A stretch of DNA of 64,000 bases from Verrucomicrobiota bacterium (GTDB lineage: Bacteria; Verrucomicrobiota; Verrucomicrobiia; Limisphaerales; JACRJZ01), in assembly GCA_016219875.1 (NCBI GenBank), contig JACRJZ010000148.1, positions 62,001 to 126,000 of the forward strand, given 5' to 3'. Within the stretch, counting starts at the first letter, position 1. Every line of letters starts with the position of its first letter. Below the pieces are notes generated by a model, which did no database searches, was not told the origin of the DNA, and saw nothing but the letters and a program-made list of their open reading frames with translations. Below are positions 8,581 through 16,282 of this stretch, piece after piece. The position numbers and the translations under genes are program-made.

Positions 8581-8851
8581 GCCGCGCTCATTTCCCCGCT
8601 TCGCCCCGCCTCCACGCCAGCCTGGCCAAGGAGCGCCAGGCCCGTCCAGGTCTCGCGCCTCTGCCGCCTCCGCCACGATCATGAAATTGCGCCGATGCCG
8701 GAGTTCCAGGTGTGCTAGGATGAGAAGCGAAAGGCATGAAGGCCAAAAGAACAGAGCATTGGACGGAAGCCTCGCGGGCCATGACAGCCCCGGGGCGCAG
8801 TTCCCTCTGCTCGATCTGGAACAAACACAGGCCGTGAACGAACGAAACACC

Positions 8852-9604
8852 ATGAATACAATTACGAAAACCTTGGCCGGCAAAGTGGCGCTCGTCACCG
8901 GCGGCTCACGCGGCATCGGCGCGGCCATTGCCAAGCGTCTGGCCCGAGATGGCGCCAACGTGGCCCTCACTTACGCCAGCGCGCAGCCGAAGGCTGACGA
9001 GGTCGTGCGCGCTATTCAGGCCGCCGGGGGCAAAGCCCTGGCGGTCTGCGCCGACGCGGGCGACGCCGCGGCCGTGCAAGCCGCCGTCGCCCAGACGGTG
9101 CAGACGTTCGGTCGGCTGGACATCCTCGTGAACAACGCCGGCATCGCCATCATCAAGCCTGTGGACGCTTTCTCCCTCGACGAGTTCGATCGCAGCGTGG
9201 CGGTCAACATCAAGGGCCTGTTCGTCGCAACGCAGGCGGCCGTGCGCCACATGGGCGAAGGCGGCCGCGTCATCCACATCGGCAGCGTCAACGCCGACCG
9301 TATGCCCTTTGCGGGCGGCAGCGTTTATGCCATGACCAAGGCGGCGGTCGCCGGCCTCACGCGCGGACTGGCCCGCGATCTCGGCCCGCGCGGCATTACG
9401 GTCAACAACGTCCAGCCCGGCCCGGTGGACACGGACTTGAACCCAGCGACCGGGCCGTTTGCCGAAAGCCTGAAGGCCCTGATGGCACTCCCGCGTTACG
9501 CCCACGGTGACGAAATCGCCGGCATGGTTGCCTACCTCGCCAGTCCCGAGGCCGGATTCGTCACCGGCGCGTGTCTGACCATTGACGGCGGCTTCGCCGC
9601 CTGA
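8852..9604 (+). CDS. SDR-family oxidoreductase, FabG-like
   Basis: 250 residues, the usual length for a classical short-chain dehydrogenase/reductase. Seen in order: cofactor loop TGGSRGIGAAIAKRL, Asp in CADAGDA, NNAG in ILVNNAGIA, catalytic Ser in HIGSVNADR, YxxxK in SVYAMTKAA, and the C-terminal end GACLTIDGGFAA. The loop after beta-2 lacks an acidic residue (LTYASAQPKAD), so NADPH is more likely than NADH. Substrate unknown; FabG-like sequences reduce 3-oxoacyl-ACP or assorted ketones. It starts at ATG 8852 after a non-coding stretch of 270 bases and is followed 25 bases later by the DUF5069 gene. Confidence 0.88.
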   Translation: MNTITKTLAGKVALVTGGSRGIGAAIAKRLARDGANVALTYASAQPKADEVVRAIQAAGGKALAVCADAGDAAAVQAAVAQTVQTFGRLDILVNNAGIAIIKPVDAFSLDEFDRSVAVNIKGLFVATQAAVRHMGEGGRVIHIGSVNADRMPFAGGSVYAMTKAAVAGLTRGLARDLGPRGITVNNVQPGPVDTDLNPATGPFAESLKALMALPRYAHGDEIAGMVAYLASPEAGFVTGACLTIDGGFAA

Positions 9605-9629
9605 CCGAAACAGTTCACGAACGATCACC

Positions 9630-10085
9630 ATGAATGCTCAAGACAAACTCAAATTGCTGGCGAAGAACCTGACCCGGGAGTTCCCGCGCAGTCCGCGCGA
9701 GACGATGGCCGGCTACGTCATTGCCGCGCGCGCGGTGGACAAGTGCCGGGCCGTCCTGGCCGGCACGGGAGGCGAATACCATTCGGGCTGCCCGGTGGAC
9801 GCCATGTTCCTGGATTTCGTGGGGATTCCCTACGAACAGTTCCGCGAGTTCGTGGCGACGGGAGCGACAGATGCCGAGATCGCCGACTGGATTCAGAAGA
9901 CGGCCAAGCCGCGTCCGCGCATCGAGATCATCCGCTGGAACAACGAGCTGCGCGGCAAGCGGCTCAGCGAACTGCCCGACAGCGTCCAGGAATACATGGA
10001 GGACTACATCCCCAAGTTCGTCCCGCGCAACCGGCCTGTGTACGTGTTCTTCGACGTCTATGACCTGGAAGAACAGCGCATTTAG
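9630..10085 (+). CDS. DUF5069-family protein
   Basis: 151 residues. Matches the DUF5069 pattern: start with KLLAKNLTREFPRSPRE, then GYVIAARAVDKCRAVLAG, GEYHSGCPVDAMFLDFVG and a C-terminal PVYVFFDVYDLEEQR. These soluble proteins are frequent in Verrucomicrobiota and Planctomycetota and have no assigned reaction. The conserved DKCRA and HSGCP cysteines might bind metal or take part in redox chemistry, but this is inference. It lies 25 bases behind the SDR gene on the same strand, probably co-transcribed, and is followed by a long inverted repeat that could end transcription. Confidence 0.8.
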   Translation: MNAQDKLKLLAKNLTREFPRSPRETMAGYVIAARAVDKCRAVLAGTGGEYHSGCPVDAMFLDFVGIPYEQFREFVATGATDAEIADWIQKTAKPRPRIEIIRWNNELRGKRLSELPDSVQEYMEDYIPKFVPRNRPVYVFFDVYDLEEQRI

Positions 10086-10098
10086 GGCGAGCTCCCTG

Positions 10099-10181
10099 CA
10101 AAACTGTAGCAGCCGACATGAGGAGGCTCTGTTTTCATTGAAGTTTGAGCCTCCTCACGTCGGCTGCTACGGGGTTCTGCA
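10099..10181. repeat. Long inverted repeat, family A (GTAGCAGCCGAC type), copy 1
   Basis: Arms 10106-10129 (GTAGCAGCCGACATGAGGAG then GCTC) and 10147-10170 pair with one mismatch around a 17-base loop. Flanks continue as imperfect pairing (GCAAAACT against GGGTTCTGC). Five more copies occur in this window, at 18186, 19701, 31274, 61775 and 62929. It sits between the ends of convergent genes and could work as a bidirectional terminator, although no T-run follows. Confidence 0.9.
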
Positions 10182-10217
10182 ATTGCCTCGGGTGAAACGT
10201 CCAGCCAACGATCGGCG

Positions 10218-11480
10218 TCAGTGCTTCCCGGAAATCGTCGCGGCGTGCGCGGCGAAGGATTTCCCCTGCCCGCGCGGGTGGATGGCGGAGTCGATCAGGC
10301 CGCGCTCGAACTCGTCCCACATCGGCGACATGGCGCGCAGCGGGGCCACGACTTTCTCGGCGAACGTCTCCACCACGTAGTCGATGTCTTCGTCCGTGTT
10401 GTCCTTGCCGAGGGACATGATGAGGTTGCCTTGGGCCAGGGCGTGATTGAGTCCGATGGCCGCAAGCACGTGGGAAATCTTGAGCGACTTGCTCACGCAA
10501 CTCGAACCGCTGGCCACCGCGATGCCGTGGACATCGCACCGCAGCAACTGGCCTTCGCCCTCGATGAACTCAGTGCTGATGTTGAGGTTGGTCGAAATCC
10601 GATGCGGGCCTGGCTCCGGGCCGTTCAGTTGGAGGTAGGGCACGCGGGCCTGGAGTTGCTCCCAGAGCTTCCGCTGCAAGCGGGCCGTGTGCGCAATGCG
10701 CTGCGGCATGTCGCGCAGGGCCAGTTCTGCCGCCACGCCGGCGCCGACGATGGCCGGGACGTTTTCGATCCCAGCGCGCCGTCCGCCCTCCTGCACGCCG
10801 CCGTGAAGGATGCTGACCAGGCGGGCTTTCTTGTTGCGATAGAGCACGCCTACGCCCTTCGGCCCATACAGTTTGTGCGGCGAGAAGGACAGCAGGTTCG
10901 CTCCGAAGGCTTGCACGTCGATCGGCAGCCAGCCCGCGCTGGCCTCCGCATCCACGTAGAAGGGCACGCCCCTCTCGGCGGCGATGCGGCCAATCGCTTT
11001 CACCGGTTCAATGGCGCCGATGTCGTGGTTCACGTGATGCACCGCCACGAGGATGGTCTGGTCGGTGATGACGGCGCGCACCTCGTCAGGATTCACGAAG
11101 CCCTGGCGGTCCACCTTGACCTTCGTGCAAGTAAATCCCTGCTTCTCCAGGAACTCGATGGAGTTCAGCACGGCGGGATGCTCCGTCTCGCTGCACACGA
11201 TGTGATGGCCCTTGCGCTGGTTGGCGTAGGCCACGCCCTTGACGGCGAGGTTGGCCGACTCTTGCCCGTCCGACGTGAAGAAGATGTCCTCGGGTGACTC
11301 GGCGTTGAGGAGCGCGGCGATCTGGACGCGGGCGTGGTGCATGGCCTCGCGGGCGCGCAAGCCAAGTTGGTGCAGCGAGGAAGGATTGCCGAACGCCTCC
11401 GTCAGAAACGGCCGCATGGCGTCCAGCGCCTCCGGCAGCAGCGGCGTTGCGGACTGGTGATCGAGATAGACCTGGCGCAT
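10218..11480 (-). CDS. iscS: Cysteine desulfurase, IscS/NifS family
   Basis: 420 residues; PLP enzyme that takes sulfur from cysteine for Fe-S assembly on the scaffold encoded just upstream. Visible: YLDHQSATPLLPEAL start, FGNPSSLHQLG, FTSDGQESANLAVKG, SETEHPAVLNS with the PLP-stacking His, VNHDIGAIEP, PLP-lysine in SFSPHKLYGPKGVGVLY, and the mobile catalytic Cys in ASGSSCVSKSLKISHVL. Oddity: the usual DATQ(A/S) segment reads VDAEASAGWLPIDV, so the Gln that contacts the PLP ring is replaced by Ala. About 25 C-terminal residues (RGQGKSFAAHAATISGKH) go beyond the usual end. It is the last gene of the Rrf2-IscU-IscS operon, 9 bases behind iscU. Confidence 0.92.
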   Translation of the reverse strand: MRQVYLDHQSATPLLPEALDAMRPFLTEAFGNPSSLHQLGLRAREAMHHARVQIAALLNAESPEDIFFTSDGQESANLAVKGVAYANQRKGHHIVCSETEHPAVLNSIEFLEKQGFTCTKVKVDRQGFVNPDEVRAVITDQTILVAVHHVNHDIGAIEPVKAIGRIAAERGVPFYVDAEASAGWLPIDVQAFGANLLSFSPHKLYGPKGVGVLYRNKKARLVSILHGGVQEGGRRAGIENVPAIVGAGVAAELALRDMPQRIAHTARLQRKLWEQLQARVPYLQLNGPEPGPHRISTNLNISTEFIEGEGQLLRCDVHGIAVASGSSCVSKSLKISHVLAAIGLNHALAQGNLIMSLGKDNTDEDIDYVVETFAEKVVAPLRAMSPMWDEFERGLIDSAIHPRGQGKSFAAHAATISGKH

Positions 11481-11489
11481 CGCAAGGCT

Positions 11490-11927
11490 TCAGGCTGGGG
11501 GCGCTTCGGCTTTCGGCTGCACGCGCGCCGCCATTTCTGGATGCTTCTTCAAATAATCTTCCAAGGCCGCTTTGAGCGCCTCTTCGGCCAGGACCGAACA
11601 ATGGATCTTCACCGGCGGCAAGCCGCCGAGCGCGCTCACCACTTCCTGATTGGAGAAGCTCATCGCCTCCTCGATGCTGCGGCCCTTGATCAACTCCGTG
11701 GCCATGCTCGAACTGGCGATGGCCGATCCGCAGCCAAACGTCTTGAACCGGGCGTCCTTGATCTTCCCGTCTTCGATCTTGAGGCTGATCTTCATGATGT
11801 CGCCGCACGCCGCCGCGCCGACCTCGCCCACGCCGTCAGCGTCCTTGAGATCGCCCAGGTTGCGCGGGTTCAGGAAGTGGTCCATGACCGTTTGGTTGTA
11901 AAGCGTGTAGTTGTCGCTCATACGCAT
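11490..11927 (-). CDS. iscU: Fe-S cluster assembly scaffold IscU/NifU-N type
   Basis: 145 residues. The three cluster-ligand cysteines are in AACGDIMKISL, FKTFGCGSAIASSSM and VKIHCSVLAEEALKAAL, and the Asp next to the first is kept (CGD). Start YNQTVMDHFLNPRNLGDL is typical. It builds a transient [2Fe-2S] cluster with sulfur from the neighbouring desulfurase. The C-terminal tail (HPEMAARVQPKAEAPPA) is longer than in Escherichia coli. Start is ATG 11927 (MRMSD) or ATG 11921. The gene lies 21 bases behind the Rrf2 regulator and 9 bases before iscS; no hscA, hscB or fdx gene follows here. Confidence 0.93.
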   Translation of the reverse strand: MRMSDNYTLYNQTVMDHFLNPRNLGDLKDADGVGEVGAAACGDIMKISLKIEDGKIKDARFKTFGCGSAIASSSMATELIKGRSIEEAMSFSNQEVVSALGGLPPVKIHCSVLAEEALKAALEDYLKKHPEMAARVQPKAEAPPA

Positions 11928-11948
11928 GTTCCGTTTCTCTGTCGCAAT

Positions 11949-12419
11949 TCAAACTGCCGCTCTGGCCGGCGTCGGCGCGCGGGGCTTCAGACTTGTCGCC
12001 GGCGCGGCGGCCGGCACGCGGGACTTCATCAAGTCCGCCAGGGTGGTGCGCGAAAACACGTCGCGCACCTGGGTCTGGGCCTGCTCGAACAAGCCGCACA
12101 GCGGACAGCCGCCCGTGTGCGGGCACTCGGTCGGTGCTTCCAGGCACCGCTGAAAAGCAATCGGCCCCTCAATCGCCTCGATCACGTCGAGCGTGGTGAT
12201 CTCGGCTGGTTCCTTGGCGAGCGCGAAGCCGCCGCCGATGCCGCGATTCGAGCGCACGAGGCCGGCCCGGGCCAGGCTTTGGAAGATTTTCGCGAGAAAG
12301 CTCTTGGGAATCCGTTCTTCCCGGCTGACTTCGTCGATCATCACCACCTGCCCCGCGCCGCGGCGCGCCAGGTGCAACAGCCCCAGCACACCATATTCTC
12401 CGGCTCGTGTGACTTGCAT
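11949..12419 (-). CDS. Rrf2-family transcription regulator (IscR-like)
   Basis: 156 residues. N-terminal winged helix starts QVTRAGEYGVLGLLHLAR, with SREERIPKSFLAKIFQSL as recognition region and VRSNRGIGGGFALAK as wing. The cysteine set RCLEAPTECPHTGGCPLCGLF agrees with the Cys cluster ligands of IscR-like proteins, plus one extra Cys. Such regulators sense Fe-S status and repress their own isc operon. Context fits: first gene of a leftward operon with iscU and iscS, and a perfect palindrome lies 9 bases upstream of its ATG. The Pro/Ala-rich tail after residue 130 is not conserved in the family. Whether the ligand is [2Fe-2S] or [4Fe-4S] cannot be told. Confidence 0.9.
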   Translation of the reverse strand: MQVTRAGEYGVLGLLHLARRGAGQVVMIDEVSREERIPKSFLAKIFQSLARAGLVRSNRGIGGGFALAKEPAEITTLDVIEAIEGPIAFQRCLEAPTECPHTGGCPLCGLFEQAQTQVRDVFSRTTLADLMKSRVPAAAPATSLKPRAPTPARAAV

Positions 12420-12427
12420 GGTTCAAA

Positions 12428-12446
12428 CAGGACCAAATCGGTCCTG
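12428..12446. promoter_or_regulatory. Candidate Rrf2 operator palindrome
   Basis: CAGGACC (12428-12434) and GGTCCTG (12440-12446) form a perfect 7-base inverted repeat around AAATC. It lies 9 bases upstream of the Rrf2 start codon, so a bound regulator would block transcription initiation or early elongation of the isc operon. The 19-base size and AT-rich centre suit an Rrf2 dimer. Binding is inference. Confidence 0.55.
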
Positions 12447-12523
12447 AATCGCGCGACAAGATACGGAGCGGTCGTGAGGTGTCAACCGGTTTGACGGGGA
12501 AAGCGGGCGCAACCGGACACCGC

Positions 12524-12665
12524 CACCGTAGCGCAGGCTTTCCAGCCTGCCGTAGCGCCGACATTCTTGTCGGCAGGCCGTCCGCCACGATGCGGACATC
12601 CGAATCGCTCGCCCGCCCCGCAGGCTGGAAAGCCTGCGCGACGGCAGACATTCTGCGCTACGGCG
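12524..12665. repeat. Palindromic repeat family B (GTAGCGCAGGCTTTCCAGCCTGC type)
   Basis: A short palindrome with CAGGCTTTCCAGCCTG at about 12534-12549, followed by GCCGACATTCTTGTCGGC at 12558-12575. After a spacer, the complement CAGGCTGGAAAGCCTG appears at about 12622-12637 with GCGCTACGG at its outer end. Together they make a large imperfect hairpin upstream of the CULT gene. Related units lie at 38162-38390. Confidence 0.8.
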
Positions 12666-12715
12666 GCAAGGCCAAGGTGCGCCTCATGGACTTGGGTGGA
12701 ATTTCTGGCAGACTG

Positions 12716-13141
12716 ATGGCCATGACTTGGCTGGTCCAAACGATGACCGGCACCCAACTGGGCGCTGTGGAGATAGCGGAGCCTGAACTCCGAACCCGCT
12801 CGCGTCCGAGTCAGAGCGATCCGGCCCACGACTGGCTTTGTGCTTGGTGTCTCCATCGCGTGGCCCATGAAGCCGACCGGTTTTCCTTCGAGGGCGAAAG
12901 CGAGTTCTCGTTCAAGAATCCGCAAGGCCTCCGGTTCCACATCGTCACCTTCTCGCGGACCCTCGGCTGCCGGCAGAACGGCGTGCCGACTTTGGAGCAC
13001 ACGTGGTTCCCGGGGCACGCGTGGTCTTACTGCGTGTGCGACCGCTGCCGCACGCATCTGGGTTGGTACTACGCCGGAGCGAGTGAGTTCGCCGGATTGA
13101 TCCGGGACCGGATCGTCCGGGCGGCGACGGTCAGGAATTGA
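12716..13141 (+). CDS. CULT-domain protein (bacterial cereblon-like)
   Basis: About 141 residues from ATG 12716 (ATG 12722 is an alternative). It looks like a stand-alone CULT domain, the thalidomide-binding fold of eukaryotic cereblon, also known as single-domain bacterial proteins. Visible: CAWC zinc pair at the start, HEADRFSFEGESEFSF, NPQGLRFHIVTFSRTLGC, aromatic-cage region EHTWFPGHAWSYCVCDRC, and HLGWYYAG. The second zinc pair is CDRC and the cage tryptophans are those in HTWF, HAWS and LGWYY. The bacterial role is unknown; binding of a cyclic imide or similar small ligand is the family expectation. It lies alone between a repeat and the Smr gene. Confidence 0.8.
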   Translation: MAMTWLVQTMTGTQLGAVEIAEPELRTRSRPSQSDPAHDWLCAWCLHRVAHEADRFSFEGESEFSFKNPQGLRFHIVTFSRTLGCRQNGVPTLEHTWFPGHAWSYCVCDRCRTHLGWYYAGASEFAGLIRDRIVRAATVRN

Positions 13142-13203
13142 TTCCTGGATTGTGGTGGAACCGGCCCGCTGGGCACACTTCCCGCGGCGCCGCGAGTGCA
13201 AGC

Positions 13204-13515
13204 ATGACTGACGAGCCAGCCAATCTGCCCGAGCTGCCGATGGCGCTTCCTGTCACCGGCGAGTTGGACCTGCACACCTTCCGTCCGCAAGACGTGAAGG
13301 CGGTGGTGATGGAGTATCTGGAGGCGTGCCGCACGCAGGGCCTTCTGGAAGTGCGCGTGGTCCACGGCAAAGGCCTCGGGCAACTTCGGCAGACCGTCCA
13401 CGCGGTCCTGGCCAAGTTGCCTTGGGTGGAGTCGTTCACCCTCGCCGGCGAACACTACGGCGGAACGGGCGCCACGGTGGTGCATCTGAAGCCGGCGGGA
13501 CCGAGCGCCGGTTGA
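13204..13515 (+). CDS. Small Smr-domain protein
   Basis: 103 residues from ATG 13204. Holds a single Smr domain: LDLHTFRPQDVKAVVMEYL matches the LDLHG-like motif and VRVVHGKGLGQLRQTVHAVL the HGKGxGxLR motif. Smr domains bind branched or structured nucleic acid and some have endonuclease activity; in MutS2 they are fused to an ATPase, while stand-alone forms like this have been linked to RNA or ribosome processing. It starts 62 bases after the CULT gene. A 25-base perfect inverted repeat follows 12 bases after its stop codon. Confidence 0.87.
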   Translation: MTDEPANLPELPMALPVTGELDLHTFRPQDVKAVVMEYLEACRTQGLLEVRVVHGKGLGQLRQTVHAVLAKLPWVESFTLAGEHYGGTGATVVHLKPAGPSAG

Positions 13516-13527
13516 GGGCCGGGGTGC

Positions 13528-13583
13528 CATCGGATTCAGGGAGGAATTGGATGATTCAATCCAATTCCTCCCTGAATCCGATG
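13528..13583. terminator. Perfect 25-base inverted repeat (candidate terminator hairpin)
   Basis: Arms 13528-13552 (beginning CATCGGATTCAGGGAGG) and 13559-13583 pair perfectly around the loop GATTCA. It lies just after the Smr gene. No T-run follows on either strand, so it is not a standard intrinsic terminator; it may stabilise an mRNA end or be a small mobile palindrome. Confidence 0.55.
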
Positions 13584-13644
13584 GGAGAGAAGGGCCGTCT
13601 CAAGACCTCCCATCCGCTTTCCCGTCGCGTCGCCGACTTGGCCT

Positions 13645-16188
13645 GTGCTAGCTTCCGCCGCGTTGAAGCAGCAGAAAGCGCAACGCGAGCACGGTCAGTC
13701 CGCCCGGTCCTCTTCGGGCGCGGGCGTTTCGGCGGTGTCGCCAGATGCAGTCCCGAAAGCCAGTCCGCGGCGGCGGTGGTTGTTCCGGCTGATTGCCCTC
13801 CTGCTCCCGGTCCTCGCGCTGGTCGTGGTGGAGCTGGGTCTTCGCCTCGCCGGCTGCGGCTATCCGACGCCTTTCTTTCTCAAGACCCATCAAGGCGGCG
13901 ATGCGACGCGCGGGCCGAATTCGCGGCGCGAAGTTTGGATTGAGAACCAGAAATTCGGCTGGCGCTTCTTCCCGCCGGCCATTGCCCGGACGCCGGAGCC
14001 GGCGGTGATTCCCGTGGAGAAGCCGACGAACGCCGTCCGCATCGTGGTCTTGGGCGAGTCGGCGGCGATGGGCGATCCGGAGCCGGACTTCGGCGTGGCG
14101 CGCGTGCTGGAGGCGCTGCTGCGCGCGCGGTATCCGGGCGTGGAGTTCGAGGTGGTGAACGCGGCGATGACGGCGATCAACTCGCACGTCGTCCGTGAAA
14201 TCGCCAAAGACTGCCGCCCGTTGCGCGCGGACGTGTGGATCGTGTATCTCGGGAACAACGAAGTCGTGGGACCGTTTGGCGCGGGCACGGTGTTCACGTC
14301 GCAAGTGCCGGGGCGGCCCGTCATCCGGGCCAGCATTGCGCTCAAGGCCACGCGGCTGGGCCAGTGGCTGGCGGGTCTGGGCCGCCGCGAGCGCGCGCCC
14401 GCCGAGTGGGAAGGGATGGAGATGTTCTTGCGGCAACAGGTCCGCGCGGACGACACGAAACTGCAGACGGCCTATGGCTATTTCCGCCGGAACCTGGACG
14501 ACATCCTCCGGCTGGGCGCGCAGTCCGGCGCGCAAGTGGTCGTGAGCACGATGGTTGGCAACGTGAAGGACTGCCCGCCGTTTGCGTCGCTGAACAAACC
14601 GGAGTTGAGCACGGCGGACCAGGCCCGGTGGAAGGAGCATCAGGCGCGTGGCAGCCAGTTGTTGGCGGAGCGGAAGTTCACCGAAGCCCTCCAAAGCTTT
14701 CGTGCGGCGGCCGCGCTGGACGACCATCACGCGGAACTGTCGTTCCGGCTCGGCCAGTGCCTGCTCGCGCTCGGCCAGACCAACGAGGCGCGCCCGGCCC
14801 TGCTCCGCGCGCGCGATCTCGACACGCTGCGCTTTCGGCCCGACACGCGCATCAATCAGGTCATCCGTGACAGCGCCGCCGCCCGGCCCGGCGTGCGGCT
14901 CGTCGATGCCGAGCGCGTGTTCGAGCGCCAGAGTCCGGGTGGCTTGCCGGGCGAGGAGTTCCTGTTCGAGCACGTTCATTTCAACTTCGACGGCAACTAT
15001 GTGCTTGCCCGCGCCCTGGCGGACGAAGTGGCGGCGGCGTTGCCGGACTGGGTAAAGCGAACCGCGGCGAACTCAGCGCCGTGGCTGACGAAAGACGAGT
15101 GCGCGCAATGGCTGGCGTTCACGGACTGGAACCGGCTGGAGATCGCGGAGGAAGTCCGCCGCCGCCTGCAACAGCCGCCGTTCACCAACCAGTGGGGCAC
15201 GAAGGAGCGCGACCAGCGCTGGCGCGGGGCGATTGAGCGGCTGAAGCAGAGCGTGACGCCGGACGGTTTGAAGCAGGCCAGCGAACTGGCGCGAGCGGCC
15301 GTGAAGTCTCATCCCGCCGACTGGCGGCTGCGGCGCAATCTGGCCAAGCTGCTCGAAGCCGCCGGCGACAACGCCTCCGCGGCGACGGAATGGCGCGAGG
15401 TGCTCCGCCTGGTTCCGCACGAGGCGGAGGCGTTCTTCCATCTGGGCAACCTCGCGCAGGCGGCGACGGGCGTGGACGTGGAAGACTATTTCCGCGAAGC
15501 CCTGAAGCGGAAGCCCGACGCGGTGGAGGTCCTCAACGGCCTCGGCTTGTTGCTCTCCGCGCGAGGCCGGCACGCGGAGGCGATCGGGCAGTTCGAGAAG
15601 GCGCTGTCGATCAAGCCCAGGTTCGTCGAGGCGCGCGTGAATCTGGGCCAGGTGCTGGCGGGCCTCGGTCGTGTCGAGGACGCGCGCGTCCAGTATGAAT
15701 CCGCGCTGCGGCAGGACACGAACTGCGTCGCCGCCCACATCAACCTGGGCAAGTTGCTGTCGGGGCTGGGCCGGAAAGAAGAGGCCGCGCAGCATTACCG
15801 CGAGGCGCTGCGCTTGAAGCCGGACCAGGCCGTGGCCCACTTCAACCTCGGCAACGCGCTGGCCGCGCTGGGCCACGGCCCCGAGGCCACCGAGCATTAT
15901 GCCGCGGCGGTGCGGCTGCGGCCGGATTTCGTGGAGGCCCGCTGCAATCTGGGGCAGGAACTCGCGCGGTCGGGCCGCAGCCGGGAAGCGCGCGAGCAGT
16001 TCGCCGAAGCGGTCAAGCTGCAGCCGGACTTCGCGGAAGCGCGGTTCAATCTCGGCGTGGCGCTGGCGCAGGAGCGGCGCTTCGAGGAGGCCGTCGTCCA
16101 ATTCCGCGAAGTCCTGCGGCTCGAACCCGCGCACGCGAAAGCGCAGCAGTACCTGGAACAAGCCGAGCGGCTCCGGGGACCGCGGTGA
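13645..16188 (+). CDS. Membrane-anchored SGNH-hydrolase-like protein with TPR repeats
   Basis: 847 residues from GTG 13645. A single membrane segment lies near residues 48-70 (WLFRLIALLLPVLALVVVELGL). An SGNH-like domain follows: RIVVLGESAAMGDP (block I), NAAMTAINSHVV, IVYLGNNEVVGPFG (Asn block), and a late HVHFNFDGNYVLARALAD that can supply His. The region around 330-400 already contains TPR-like helices (ARGSQLLAERKFTEALQSFRAAA). From about residue 535 to the end are roughly nine TPRs (EALKRKPDAVEVLNGLGLLL, HYREALRLKPDQAVAHFNLG). Likely a cell-envelope scaffold, perhaps acting on acyl groups of glycans; activity is inference. Codon usage is like its neighbours. Confidence 0.8.
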   Translation: MLASAALKQQKAQREHGQSARSSSGAGVSAVSPDAVPKASPRRRWLFRLIALLLPVLALVVVELGLRLAGCGYPTPFFLKTHQGGDATRGPNSRREVWIENQKFGWRFFPPAIARTPEPAVIPVEKPTNAVRIVVLGESAAMGDPEPDFGVARVLEALLRARYPGVEFEVVNAAMTAINSHVVREIAKDCRPLRADVWIVYLGNNEVVGPFGAGTVFTSQVPGRPVIRASIALKATRLGQWLAGLGRRERAPAEWEGMEMFLRQQVRADDTKLQTAYGYFRRNLDDILRLGAQSGAQVVVSTMVGNVKDCPPFASLNKPELSTADQARWKEHQARGSQLLAERKFTEALQSFRAAAALDDHHAELSFRLGQCLLALGQTNEARPALLRARDLDTLRFRPDTRINQVIRDSAAARPGVRLVDAERVFERQSPGGLPGEEFLFEHVHFNFDGNYVLARALADEVAAALPDWVKRTAANSAPWLTKDECAQWLAFTDWNRLEIAEEVRRRLQQPPFTNQWGTKERDQRWRGAIERLKQSVTPDGLKQASELARAAVKSHPADWRLRRNLAKLLEAAGDNASAATEWREVLRLVPHEAEAFFHLGNLAQAATGVDVEDYFREALKRKPDAVEVLNGLGLLLSARGRHAEAIGQFEKALSIKPRFVEARVNLGQVLAGLGRVEDARVQYESALRQDTNCVAAHINLGKLLSGLGRKEEAAQHYREALRLKPDQAVAHFNLGNALAALGHGPEATEHYAAAVRLRPDFVEARCNLGQELARSGRSREAREQFAEAVKLQPDFAEARFNLGVALAQERRFEEAVVQFREVLRLEPAHAKAQQYLEQAERLRGPR

Positions 16189-16217
16189 CGGGCCGGCGGT
16201 TGAAGCTCGTCAAAAAA

Positions 16218-16255
16218 CAAGGGCTTCAGCCAGCCAGCGCCAGCCGAAGCCCTTG
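16218..16255 (-). terminator. Intrinsic terminator of the porin gene
   Basis: Arms CAAGGGCTTC (16218-16227) and GAAGCCCTTG (16246-16255) pair perfectly. Read leftward the hairpin is followed by a T-run (GTTTTTTG), as expected for termination of the porin gene that ends at 16283. It may also slow rightward transcription from the TPR gene. Confidence 0.8.
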
Positions 16256-16282
16256 AACGTCGCCGGAGGAACCGATGCGTCG

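Noticed and set aside
10221..11297. Long open frame on the plus strand opposite the cysteine desulfurase
   Set aside because: It is a shadow of a high-GC gene: composition is His/Val/Arg-rich without domain features, while the minus strand has complete IscS motifs.
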